Under the pieces are notes generated by a model. That model made no database searches. It was not told where the DNA came from and saw only the letters and a list, made by a program, of their open reading frames with translations. From the NCBI GenBank assembly GCA_045588795.1, contig JAZNEY010000099.1, positions 1-14,753 of the forward strand: a stretch of DNA of 14,753 bases, given 5' to 3'. This stretch comes from UMGS1908 sp045588795. Its GTDB lineage: Bacteria > Bacillota > Clostridia > Christensenellales > UBA1242. Below, piece after piece: positions 1 to 6,855 of the stretch; within the stretch, counting starts at the first letter, position 1, and each line of letters starts with the position of its first letter. A program made the translations under genes and the position numbers.

Positions 1-1
1 T

Positions 2-112
2 ATGTCAAACTTTGACTATGTGGCAGAAAACTATAATAAGACAGCCGAAGAATGTGCAGATGAAATTTATGAAGCATACAAGAAGTATGCAAAAAAGAAC
101 AGACAAAGGTAA
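2..112 (+). CDS. C-terminal fragment of an unidentified upstream gene (cut by window edge)
   Basis: An open frame enters from the left edge and ends at a TAA at 110-112. The visible 36 residues begin at a Met codon (position 2) that may be internal. They are charged and helix-prone (SNFDYVAENYNKTAEE near the start) and end in a basic tail, KKYAKKNRQR. The stop lies 4 bases before the lepA ATG, and the lepA ribosome-binding site lies inside this frame, so the two genes are probably co-transcribed. The visible part is too short to assign a family and I do not recognise it. Confidence 0.5.
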   Translation: MSNFDYVAENYNKTAEECADEIYEAYKKYAKKNRQR

Positions 113-116
113 TAAT

Positions 117-1910
117 ATGAGCGACCAAAAACACATACGAAATTTTAGTATAATAGCACACATTGACCACGGTAAGTCAACGCTTGCCGACAGGTTGATG
201 GAAATAACGGGAACTGTATCTAAAAGGGACAGCAAAGAGCAACTGTTAGACAGTATGGAACTCGAGCGTGAAAGGGGAATAACAATCAAGTTGACCCCAG
301 TAACAATGAAGTATAATTACAAAGGGGAAGAGTACACCCTAAATTTGATTGACACACCAGGGCATGTTGACTTTACCTATGAGGTGTCAAGGTCATTGGT
401 TGCCTGCGAGGGTGCAATTTTGATTGTTGACGCAAGTCAAGGAGTGGAGGCACAGACGCTTGCCAATTGCTATATGGCACTTGAAAACGACCTTGAAATA
501 TTGCCGGTGTTAAACAAAATTGATTTGCCAAGTAGCAGACCAGATGAGGTCAAAAAGGAGATAGAGGATATAATTGGGCTTGAGGCAATGAATTGTCCTA
601 TGGTATCAGCGAAAGATGGTACAAATTGCGAGCAGGTTTTAGCCGAGATTATTGAAAAGGTGGCACCACCATCTGGAAATATAAACGCACCACTAAAAGC
701 ACTCATTTTTGATAGTTATTATGACAACTTTAAAGGTGCGGTATGCTTAATTAGAGTTGTTGATGGAATACTTAAAAAAGGCGACAAGATTTTGATGATG
801 CAAACGGGCAAGACCTATGATGTTACAGAGGTTGGAATATTTGCTCCAAAGCCAGTTGAAAAAGACTCTCTCGAAGCGGGCGAGGTTGGATATATTACAG
901 CAAGCATTAAAACGGTAAGCGACATAAGAGTCGGTGATACAATTACCCTTGTTGGCAAAGAGACAGCAAAACCTCTTGATGGCTACAAAGAAGTTCAACC
1001 TATGGTTTACAGTGGAATTTTTCCACTTGATGGAAGCAAGTTTAATGATTTAAAAGACGCACTAGATAAGTTAAAACTTAATGACGCCTCACTTGTTTTT
1101 CAAAAGGAGACCTCAAATGCGTTGGGGCTTGGTTTTAGGTGCGGATTTTTAGGGTTACTTCATATGGATATCATAACCGAAAGGCTTTCAAGAGAGTTTA
1201 ACATTGAAATCATAACAACAGCACCAAGTGTGTCGTATAATGTATACAAAACAAATGGTGATGTACTTGAAATCAAAACGCCATCAAATCTTCCACCGAC
1301 CACCGAAATTTCAAGGATAGAAGAGCCAATTGTAAAGGCGGAGATTTACACGCCACCGGAATATGTGGGCGTGTTGATGGAACTATGTAAAAACTCTCGT
1401 GGCGAATATAAGAATATGACATATATCGACAAGTCAAGAGTTCAACTTTCATACGAACTACCACTAAACGAAATTGTCTTTGATTTCTTTGACCAGTTAA
1501 AGAGTATAAGTCACGGATATGCAAGTTTTGACTATCAATTAAATGGATACAAGCAATCAGACCTTGTAAAACTTGATATTTTACTAAACGGTGAAATCTG
1601 TGATGCTCTTTCGCTTATTGTCTTTCGTGGCAACGCTGAAAGCAGAGGTCGTGGCATTTGCGAAAAACTTAAAGAAACAATCTCTCGTCAACTTTTTGAA
1701 ATTCCAATTCAAGCAGTTGTCGGCGGGAAAATTATTGCAAGAGAGACCGTAAAAGCACTTCGAAAAGATGTTACAGCAAAGTGCTATGGTGGAGATATTT
1801 CAAGAAAGAGAAAACTGCTTGAAAAGCAAAAAGAGGGAAAGAAGAGAATGAGAAAACTCGGAAGTGTTGAACTTCCAGCAGAGGCATTTATTCACATCTT
1901 AAAAAACTAG
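117..1910 (+). CDS. lepA: Elongation factor 4 (LepA), ribosome-associated translational GTPase
   Basis: LepA/EF4 is a GTPase that binds the ribosome like EF-G and affects translocation or ribosome biogenesis. The product is 597 residues, the usual length. Visible GTPase motifs are G1 AHIDHGKST (14-22), the G2 region RGITI (53-57), G3 DTPGH (79-83) and G4 NKID (133-136). EF-G-like domains and the LepA-specific C-terminal domain follow, ending in AFIHILKN. The open frame extends upstream to an ATG at 12, but the ATG at 117 is chosen because it gives the family N-terminus (SDQKHIRNFSIIAHIDHG) and has an AAAGG ribosome-binding site at 105-109 with 7-base spacing. The gene heads the conserved Firmicute lepA-hemW-hrcA cluster. 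No promoter is visible before it. Confidence 0.98.
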   Translation: MSDQKHIRNFSIIAHIDHGKSTLADRLMEITGTVSKRDSKEQLLDSMELERERGITIKLTPVTMKYNYKGEEYTLNLIDTPGHVDFTYEVSRSLVACEGAILIVDASQGVEAQTLANCYMALENDLEILPVLNKIDLPSSRPDEVKKEIEDIIGLEAMNCPMVSAKDGTNCEQVLAEIIEKVAPPSGNINAPLKALIFDSYYDNFKGAVCLIRVVDGILKKGDKILMMQTGKTYDVTEVGIFAPKPVEKDSLEAGEVGYITASIKTVSDIRVGDTITLVGKETAKPLDGYKEVQPMVYSGIFPLDGSKFNDLKDALDKLKLNDASLVFQKETSNALGLGFRCGFLGLLHMDIITERLSREFNIEIITTAPSVSYNVYKTNGDVLEIKTPSNLPPTTEISRIEEPIVKAEIYTPPEYVGVLMELCKNSRGEYKNMTYIDKSRVQLSYELPLNEIVFDFFDQLKSISHGYASFDYQLNGYKQSDLVKLDILLNGEICDALSLIVFRGNAESRGRGICEKLKETISRQLFEIPIQAVVGGKIIARETVKALRKDVTAKCYGGDISRKRKLLEKQKEGKKRMRKLGSVELPAEAFIHILKN

Positions 1911-1916
1911 AATGAA

Positions 1917-1930
1917 AGGGAAGAGTCCCT
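1917..1930 (+). other. Small hairpin after lepA (not a clear terminator)
   Basis: AGGGA at 1917-1921 pairs with TCCCT at 1926-1930 around a 4-base loop (AGAG), 7 bases after the lepA stop. There is no T-run after it. It may be a weak terminator or an mRNA 3' end stabiliser. Confidence 0.3.
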
Positions 1931-1931
1931 A

Positions 1932-1960
1932 TTGACAATTTGCAGATATGGTGTTATAAT
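1932..1960 (+). promoter_or_regulatory. Consensus sigma-A promoter of the orphan gene
   Basis: TTGACA (1932-1937) and TATAAT (1955-1960) are separated by exactly 17 bases, a perfect match to the housekeeping promoter consensus. Two further TATAAT hexamers follow at 1966-1971 and 1973-1978 without matching -35 boxes. Transcription should start near 1967, giving a leader of about 47 bases. Confidence 0.85.
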
Positions 1961-1982
1961 CACGCTATAATTTATAATTAGT

Positions 1983-1994
1983 GCAAATATTTGC
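1983..1994. repeat. 12-base perfect palindrome in the leader of the orphan gene
   Basis: GCAAATATTTGC is a perfect palindrome about 16 bases downstream of the predicted transcription start and just before the ribosome-binding site (2000-2006). It could be an operator. Nothing in the sequence identifies a regulator, and the palindrome has no loop, so a hairpin is unlikely. Confidence 0.35.
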
Positions 1995-2013
1995 TTGCGA
2001 GGGGGGAAAACAT

Positions 2014-2415
2014 ATGATGGAATACACAGAGACAGCGATGGATTTTTTAGGGGGTGCTGAATATATTGATGAAATCAAATACAACAAAAAACAGGCTGTA
2101 ATAAGAGCTAAAAACCCAGAAATAAATGGCGTAGTTATTGTTCAAGGCGACAAAGGCGGTGGAAGTTATGAGTTTTTGGTGCTTCACGACAGAGAAAGTT
2201 TTTATGATGTAATAGATGAAATCAAAGAATGTGGACTATCACCAAAAAGCAAAGAACTAAAAGATGATGAAAGTCTATTTTTCAGACCAATCACCTACGG
2301 ATATATGCCACATAGAACGGAATATGAAGTAAAGATTGATAAAGACAAAAAATATTTATATGTTGAAAAACACGAAATAAAGAATGGCAGAGAAGAATTA
2401 CTTGAAATGGATTAA
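2014..2415 (+). CDS. Small acidic protein of unknown function (133 aa)
   Basis: I do not recognise this protein. The start is the ATG at 2014, placed 7 bases after a strong AGGGGGG ribosome-binding site (2000-2006). An ATG directly after it (2017) is also possible, while an upstream GTG at 1981 lies before the ribosome-binding site and is rejected. The product is soluble, with no signal peptide or membrane segment, and is rich in charged residues. A helical start (about 1-20) is followed by alternating beta-strand-like segments: QAVIRAK about 27-33, GVVIVQGDKGGGSYEFLVLHD about 39-59, TEYEVKID 102-109 and KYLYVEKHEIK 113-123. A helix lies near 61-72. The gene is monocistronic, with its own consensus promoter and strong terminator between lepA and hemW, suggesting independent and possibly high expression. 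Confidence 0.85.
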   Translation: MMEYTETAMDFLGGAEYIDEIKYNKKQAVIRAKNPEINGVVIVQGDKGGGSYEFLVLHDRESFYDVIDEIKECGLSPKSKELKDDESLFFRPITYGYMPHRTEYEVKIDKDKKYLYVEKHEIKNGREELLEMD

Positions 2416-2423
2416 TAAATTAC

Positions 2424-2465
2424 AAATCACTCGGGAGCGGTAAAACTGACCCCGAGTGATTTTTT
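2424..2465 (+). terminator. Strong intrinsic terminator after the orphan gene
   Basis: A 12-base-pair perfect stem (2424-2435 with 2451-2462) containing the core ATCACTCGGG / CCCGAGTGAT encloses a 15-base loop and runs into TTTTT (2461-2465). It ends the single-gene unit and separates it from hemW. Confidence 0.92.
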
Positions 2466-2511
2466 ATGCTGATAATTTAAATATAGAATATTGATTGAAA
2501 AATAAATGTTG

Positions 2512-2540
2512 TTGCTATTTTATATTTGCTGTGCTATACT
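2512..2540 (+). promoter_or_regulatory. Probable sigma-A promoter of the hemW unit, extended -10
   Basis: TTGCTA (2512-2517), a 17-base spacer and TATACT (2535-2540) preceded by TGC (2532-2534) form an extended -10 promoter. The start point near 2547 leaves a leader of about 22 bases before the hemW ATG at 2569. This also argues against a hemW start at the in-frame ATG at 2506, which lies upstream of the promoter. Confidence 0.65.
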
Positions 2541-2568
2541 AAAAGCAACTTATTTATGGGGAGTTTTT

Positions 2569-3711
2569 ATGCGTAAACAATTAAGTCTATACATTCACGT
2601 TCCATTTTGCTTGTCTAAATGTCATTATTGTGCTTTTACAAGTCAAGTTGCAGGAGAGGAGCTTAAAACATCATATACAGATGCTTTGATTGAAGAGATT
2701 AAACTTCGTGGCAAAAAGTACAACGCAAAGTATGAGGTGCAAACAATATATATTGGAGGTGGCACTCCATCATCACTTGGGCTTGGAAAGATTAAAGCAA
2801 TAATGAACACGATATATAATCATTTTACAGTTAAAAATGATGCGGAAATTACCATTGAGGTCAACCCAAACACGCTAACAAAAGAAAAAATAGAAGAATA
2901 TCTCGGTGAGAACATAAACAGATTTTCAATCGGGCTTCAATCAGCGCAGGGGAGACTGCTATCTGTCATTGGCAGAACGCATACATATCAAGATTTTAGA
3001 AATGCTGTTTTAATGCTCAAAGATGCAGGCATTACAAATATAAGTGCAGACATAATGCTAGGACTTCCAACTCAAACACTTGAAGATGTAAAAGAAACGG
3101 TGAAACTTGTAGCAGGTCTTGATATAAAACACGTAAGTGCATATATGCTATCAATTGAAGATGGAACGAAGTTCAAAAAGTTGGTAGAGGCAAATATGCT
3201 TGACCTCCCAAATGAAAATGACACAATTCAAATGTACAACACGGTGCACGCAGAACTTAAAAAGCGAGGCTTTACAAGGTACGAATTTTCAAACTTTGCT
3301 CAAATCGGTTACAAGTCAAAGCACAACACCGTTTATTGGGAAAGAAAACAGTATTTGGGTTTAGGTGTTTCTGCTCATAGTTTTGTTGAGGGATACAGAA
3401 TGGCAAACACAAGTGATGTTCACGAGTATATTGCTCACATTCAAAAGAAAGAGATTCCGCTTGCAGACAAAGACAAGATAACAAAGCAAGATGCTATGGA
3501 AGAGACAATAATGTTATCTCTTAGGCTTGCAGAGGGCATTGACCTATTAAAATACGAGAAAGAGTTCGGCGAAAGCCTCTTAGCGCAAAAGAAAGAAACA
3601 ATTACATCACTTGTAAAAAATAAGTTTGTTGTTATTGATAAGGATAATCATCTAAGAGCAACAAATCAAGGCTTTTTAGTAATGGATAAAATAATTTCAA
3701 TGCTTGTGTAA
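2569..3711 (+). CDS. hemW: HemW, radical SAM heme chaperone (HemN-like)
   Basis: This is a radical SAM protein of the HemW family, thought to bind heme and deliver it to client proteins. It is often mis-annotated as oxygen-independent coproporphyrinogen oxidase. The product is 380 residues. The [4Fe-4S]/SAM motif is C14-x3-C18-x2-C21 followed by A-F. True HemN has a fourth Cys at the last place (CxxxCxxCxC), so the Phe supports HemW. The GGGTPS SAM-binding motif is at 63-68, and a HemN C-terminal-type helical domain follows. The ATG at 2569 has GGGGAG at 2558-2563 with 5-base spacing and gives the family start (RKQLSLYIHVPFC). The gene lies between lepA and hrcA as in other Firmicutes, but is followed here by two unknown membrane protein genes, the first starting 25 bases after its stop. 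Confidence 0.93.
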   Translation: MRKQLSLYIHVPFCLSKCHYCAFTSQVAGEELKTSYTDALIEEIKLRGKKYNAKYEVQTIYIGGGTPSSLGLGKIKAIMNTIYNHFTVKNDAEITIEVNPNTLTKEKIEEYLGENINRFSIGLQSAQGRLLSVIGRTHTYQDFRNAVLMLKDAGITNISADIMLGLPTQTLEDVKETVKLVAGLDIKHVSAYMLSIEDGTKFKKLVEANMLDLPNENDTIQMYNTVHAELKKRGFTRYEFSNFAQIGYKSKHNTVYWERKQYLGLGVSAHSFVEGYRMANTSDVHEYIAHIQKKEIPLADKDKITKQDAMEETIMLSLRLAEGIDLLKYEKEFGESLLAQKKETITSLVKNKFVVIDKDNHLRATNQGFLVMDKIISMLV

Positions 3712-3736
3712 GGAATTTGAAGGGGGTTTATTTGAT

Positions 3737-4720
3737 ATGAGTAATACAGAAGATAAAAAGATGGTTGAAGAATATATAAAGACCAGAAAAACAATTTCTA
3801 TGGTAAGTATAGCATCAGCAGTTGTAGCATTTATATTGATGATATTTACATTCATACCATTTAATCAAATAAGTTACGACAATAGGTTTGAAGAACTTTA
3901 CGAACATCAATATGAATACATAATGAATGAAACACAGGATTTTGATGATGTTTTCGATAGAGATGAGTTCTGCAATTTTGTAGAGATTAACTTTGAGCAA
4001 GGTGGCAAGTGGATTGAGCAAGATGGCGTTGTTTATTTTCAAGATTTAAAAATTGAGTTTACAAACCATTCAAACAGAAACTTTACAGAACTATCTATTT
4101 CTTTGCTATACGAAGATTACAATGGAGAAAGTGGTCAATTTGATGTAACAATTGGAGATGTTGGTGCTGGATCAATTGCATTAAAAGAGTTAAAAATGCC
4201 AAGACTTTGCAAGGTGAAAAAGGTATGCCTTGTAAGTGAATCAAGAATTTCAAATGCTGTATGTTATGCAATTGAGCGAGGTGCGGAAATGCTTACTCCA
4301 TTTGAGGCTGGGAGATTGATTGACATAACACTTATAACAGCATTAATTGGAGAAAGGCCAGAGCCAATTCTTTCAGGAACTATTAAATATTTGATTGCAT
4401 TTATATTATGTGTAATTTCGCTTGGTGCGATTATCATTTCAAAATTGATTGCAGATGATATTGCAAGAGTAAAAAGAGGCGAGTTTGTAGTTGAGGAAGG
4501 AAAGATAAAACCGAACCGAACAACAAATAAAATCATAGATACTATTGAAAAGGTTATAGAAGAAGTTGTTGAAGAGGAAGAGGTTGGAGAAAAATCTCTT
4601 AAAGAAACAGAGAAAACACTTCCATCTGACTTTGATGATGGTCACGAAACAAACCACGATTGTGGCGGTTTTGATATTAAAGAAGATGACTTCAAGATAG
4701 ACCCAAACAACTATAAATAA
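3737..4720 (+). CDS. Bitopic membrane protein of unknown family, paralog A (327 aa)
   Basis: I do not recognise a named family. Predicted order: short charged cytoplasmic N-terminus (1-19), membrane segment 1 (about 20-41), a 170-residue domain, membrane segment 2 (about 213-238), then a long acidic, Glu-rich tail (to 327). Basic residues beside both membrane segments (KTRK before, ARVKR after) suggest both ends are inside and the domain is outside. The domain has motifs DVFDRDEFC (71-79), FVEI, KKVCLVSE (161-168) and NAVCY (173-177), with Cys at 79, 158, 164 and 176. The stretch FTNHSNRNFTELSISLLYED followed by DVGAG resembles Ig-like beta-sandwich repeats of the FxLYD sort (inference). The start is the ATG at 3737 with AAGGGGG at 3720-3726 (10-base spacing). 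A TTG at 3704, overlapping hemW, lacks a ribosome-binding site. The next gene is its paralog. Confidence 0.85.
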   Translation: MSNTEDKKMVEEYIKTRKTISMVSIASAVVAFILMIFTFIPFNQISYDNRFEELYEHQYEYIMNETQDFDDVFDRDEFCNFVEINFEQGGKWIEQDGVVYFQDLKIEFTNHSNRNFTELSISLLYEDYNGESGQFDVTIGDVGAGSIALKELKMPRLCKVKKVCLVSESRISNAVCYAIERGAEMLTPFEAGRLIDITLITALIGERPEPILSGTIKYLIAFILCVISLGAIIISKLIADDIARVKRGEFVVEEGKIKPNRTTNKIIDTIEKVIEEVVEEEEVGEKSLKETEKTLPSDFDDGHETNHDCGGFDIKEDDFKIDPNNYK

Positions 4721-4738
4721 TTGTGAAAAGGAGTGTTT

Positions 4739-5581
4739 ATGGAAAAGGATGTAAAAAAAAGCAAAGAAGAGATAAAAAAAAATAGACGTAAAGAACAACT
4801 TATTGTTTTTTGTGTTGACATATTGGTATTAATCTGTGCGGTTATCTTTTATGCATTCTCATATGAGACAAAGAAGTATGAAATGCAATGGGACAAACTT
4901 TATGAGCAACAACGCGAATATTTAATGAATGTGCCAGCGGATATAGATGATGTGTTTACAAAGGATGAGTTTTGTAAATTTGTTGAGATTTCAGTCGAAC
5001 AAGTTGGAGGAATAGTTGATGTTGGTGGAGAGTCATATGCTTCAAATTTCAAAGTTAACTTTAAAAATCTTTCAGATAAAAATTTTGAAGATGTTGTTGT
5101 GCAGTTTAGTTGTATAACTCAAACGGGCGAAAATGCTACTTGTAGTGTTGTACTTGGAGATATTGATGCTGGTGCAAAAGAGAAGAAAGATATTCAGTTT
5201 GAAACTGCTTGCATCATAAAAAAAGTATGTCTAGTAAGCGAGAGGCGAGTAAAAAATGCTGTTTGTTATACATTCCCAAGGGGTGAAAATGTTTTAACTA
5301 TCCAAGAAGCAACCAATCTTGTTGATACAGATTTAATCAAAGATGTAATTGGTGAAAAACCAGCAGAACCATCGTTTGCAAATGGATTAAAGATTGTTGG
5401 AATTGTTCTTTTAGTTGAGGCAGTTGGATATGTGTTGTGGGTATTTGTATTTACTAAGCGAGCAAAAAGAAGGGCAATAAGGAGTGGTAAAACAGAAAAT
5501 GAATTCCAAGAAGATATAGATGGCATTGATAAAGAATATCTTGAAGCCGAAGAATCTGAAAGCAACAAAGAGTTGAAATAA
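4739..5581 (+). CDS. Bitopic membrane protein of unknown family, paralog B (280 aa)
   Basis: This is a tandem paralog of the preceding gene. Residues 51-210 of the two proteins align without a gap; by hand count about 69 of 160 positions are identical. Shared motifs are DVFxxDEFC (71-79), FVEI, KKVCLVSE (161-168), NAVCY (173-177), RG...LT..EA and IGE.P. Cys 79, 158, 164 and 176 fall at the same numbers in both, and this copy has extra Cys at 125 and 135. Membrane segments are about 21-40 and 218-238, with the TKRAKRR cluster after the second indicating a cytoplasmic C-terminus. The acidic tail is shorter than in paralog A. The ATG at 4739 has AAAAGGAG at 4726-4733 (5-base spacing); a GTG at 4733 overlaps that site and is rejected. 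It is the last gene of the hemW unit, followed by a terminator at 5611-5646. Function unknown. Confidence 0.87.
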   Translation: MEKDVKKSKEEIKKNRRKEQLIVFCVDILVLICAVIFYAFSYETKKYEMQWDKLYEQQREYLMNVPADIDDVFTKDEFCKFVEISVEQVGGIVDVGGESYASNFKVNFKNLSDKNFEDVVVQFSCITQTGENATCSVVLGDIDAGAKEKKDIQFETACIIKKVCLVSERRVKNAVCYTFPRGENVLTIQEATNLVDTDLIKDVIGEKPAEPSFANGLKIVGIVLLVEAVGYVLWVFVFTKRAKRRAIRSGKTENEFQEDIDGIDKEYLEAEESESNKELK

Positions 5582-5610
5582 ACTTACAAAAAATTGAAAA
5601 TATTTTTCAC

Positions 5611-5646
5611 AAAAAATCTGTCATAAATTGTTGACAGGTTTTTTTT
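5611..5646 (+). terminator. Intrinsic terminator of the hemW unit, overlapping the hrcA promoter
   Basis: AAAAAATCTGTCA (5611-5623) pairs with TGACAGGTTTTTT (5632-5644), one T-G wobble, 8-base loop, then a T-run to 5646. The left arm begins with an A-run, so it could also work in the reverse direction. The -35 box of the hrcA promoter (TTGACA, 5631-5636) forms part of the right arm. Confidence 0.88.
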
Positions 5647-5659
5647 GTTGTGCTACAAT
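5631..5659 (+). promoter_or_regulatory. Sigma-A promoter of the hrcA-grpE-dnaK-dnaJ operon
   Basis: TTGACA (5631-5636), a 17-base spacer and TACAAT (5654-5659) with a TGC extended -10 (5651-5653) form a near-consensus vegetative promoter. The predicted start, about 5666, falls in the left arm of the CIRCE operator, which fits repression by HrcA blocking RNA polymerase. Confidence 0.88.
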
Positions 5660-5661
5660 AA

Positions 5662-5688
5662 TTAGCAGTTGGCGATAAAGAGTGCTAA
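5662..5688 (+). promoter_or_regulatory. CIRCE operator (HrcA binding site)
   Basis: TTAGCAGTT (5662-5670), 9 bases, then GAGTGCTAA (5680-5688). The CIRCE consensus is TTAGCACTC-N9-GAGTGCTAA. The right arm is perfect and the left matches 7 of 9. It sits at the transcription start of hrcA, so HrcA should autorepress this operon and release it on heat or misfolded-protein load. Confidence 0.93.
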
Positions 5689-5703
5689 CAGACAGGTATA
5701 AAA

Positions 5704-5712
5704 GAGTGCTAA
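5704..5712 (+). promoter_or_regulatory. Additional CIRCE right half-site
   Basis: A second perfect GAGTGCTAA lies exactly 24 bases after the right arm of the full CIRCE. The surrounding 12-base sequence AAAGAGTGCTAA is directly repeated at 5677-5688 and 5701-5712. No matching left arm exists at the N9 distance (5686-5694). A TATAAT at 5719-5724 follows, but without a recognisable -35 box. The role of the extra half-site is unknown. Confidence 0.6.
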
Positions 5713-5757
5713 AAGGCATATAATGATTATTACGAGAAAGAGAGGTGAGAATTATTT

Positions 5758-6855
5758 ATGCTAACTGAACGCAAGAAAAAGATTTTGCAGGCAGTGATTG
5801 ATGAAAACATCAAAAGTGCCGAGCCAATTTCAAGCAAGGAATTACAGGCGAAGTATTTTGATAGTGTATCAAGTGCGACTATTCGAAATGAACTTATGGG
5901 GCTTGAAGAACTTGGGTATTTAACACACCCACACACATCAAGTGGCAGAGTTCCAACAGCAACAGGCTTTAAAAAGTACATTGAAGAATTGATGCCAGAG
6001 AAGAAACTTTCAGGCTCGGAGATTGCGAAACTTCAAGAAACATTTAATGAAAAGATTGATGGAATAGAGGACCTTGTGTCGCTTACAGCAAAATCAATTT
6101 CAGAAGCCACAACGCTTGCTTCAATTGTTTATATGGGGGTTACAAGTGATGCGACAGTGTCAAGCATTAAACTTGTAAAACTCACGGAAGAAAGTTGTCT
6201 TGCAATTATTGTAACAGACTTAGGGGTTTTAAGAGATATCACAATTCAAATCCCAGAAAATGTTACAGATGAGACCTGCATAACAGCCGGCAAGATTTTA
6301 AGCGAAGCTGTTAGAGGGAAAACACTTGGCGAACTAAAAAATGAAAGGCTACTTGAAGAGGAATTGTCCAACAGTCTTGCAGGCTACCGAATGTTTTTTG
6401 ATTTATTAATTGAGGCATTGAAACAAAGGGAAGAAAAGCCGGTTGTCAGGTATGGCGGAGCATCAAATCTTTTAAATCAACCAGAGTATAAATCAATTGA
6501 AAAAGCACAAAAGGCTATGACAATTTTTGAAAACAAACAAATTTTGACACCATTAATTGAAAGTGGCAACGACCTGGAAATAAGCATAAGTGTTGGGGCA
6601 AATGAGGAAGAGGATTGTTCTGTTGTATCTGCAACATACAAGATAAACGGAAAAAGTGTTGGCAGAGCTGGGGTAATTGGTCCTGTTCGAATGGACTACG
6701 CAAAAGCGGTATCAGTACTTCGGGAAATCAATGAAACGATTGAAAAAAATGTTGAGTTTGTTGGGTTAAAACCTAAGAATAAAAACCACAATGCAAAGCA
6801 AAAATATTTGCAAAAGGGAAACAAACAAGAAAAACAAGGAGACAAAAAAAGATGA
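5758..6855 (+). CDS. hrcA: HrcA, heat-inducible transcriptional repressor
   Basis: HrcA is a dimeric winged-helix repressor that binds CIRCE and needs GroEL for full activity, so titration of GroEL by unfolded protein induces chaperone genes. The product is 365 residues against about 345 usual. The N-terminal winged helix is clear: AEPISSKEL (21-29), SSATIRNELMGLEELGYL (38-55), PHTSSGRVPT (58-67). A GAF-like central domain and dimerisation region follow. The last 25 or so residues are a Lys/Gln/Asn-rich tail not needed by the family. The ATG at 5758 is preceded by GAGGTGA (5742-5748). Its TGA overlaps the grpE ATG (ATGA), implying translational coupling. A CIRCE site stands directly upstream, so it is autoregulated. 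Confidence 0.97.
   Translation: MLTERKKKILQAVIDENIKSAEPISSKELQAKYFDSVSSATIRNELMGLEELGYLTHPHTSSGRVPTATGFKKYIEELMPEKKLSGSEIAKLQETFNEKIDGIEDLVSLTAKSISEATTLASIVYMGVTSDATVSSIKLVKLTEESCLAIIVTDLGVLRDITIQIPENVTDETCITAGKILSEAVRGKTLGELKNERLLEEELSNSLAGYRMFFDLLIEALKQREEKPVVRYGGASNLLNQPEYKSIEKAQKAMTIFENKQILTPLIESGNDLEISISVGANEEEDCSVVSATYKINGKSVGRAGVIGPVRMDYAKAVSVLREINETIEKNVEFVGLKPKNKNHNAKQKYLQKGNKQEKQGDKKR

Noticed and set aside
4..16. Inverted repeat GTCAAA-C-TTTGAC
   Set aside because: It lies in coding sequence of the truncated first gene with only 3 bases before it; probably chance.
12..116. N-terminal extension of LepA from the ATG at 12
   Set aside because: It would overlap the upstream gene frame, lacks a ribosome-binding site and adds 35 residues not found in LepA; the ATG at 117 fits the family start.
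2506..2568. N-terminal hydrophobic extension of HemW from the ATG at 2506
   Set aside because: The region contains the hemW promoter (-10 at 2535-2540), so these codons would not be in the mRNA, and HemW has no signal sequence.
2569..3711. Oxygen-independent coproporphyrinogen III oxidase (HemN)
   Set aside because: The Fe-S motif is CxxxCxxCxF, lacking the fourth Cys of HemN, and the gene neighbourhood is that of HemW.
4439..4798. Hydrophobic 119-codon minus-strand open frame over the paralog junction
   Set aside because: It arises from the complement of Glu/Lys/Asp-rich codons; no ribosome-binding site or promoter, and the plus-strand genes are clearly real.
5719..5724. TATAAT as second hrcA promoter
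   Set aside because: A perfect -10 hexamer, but nothing like a -35 box 16-18 bases upstream and no TG before it; kept only as a remark.
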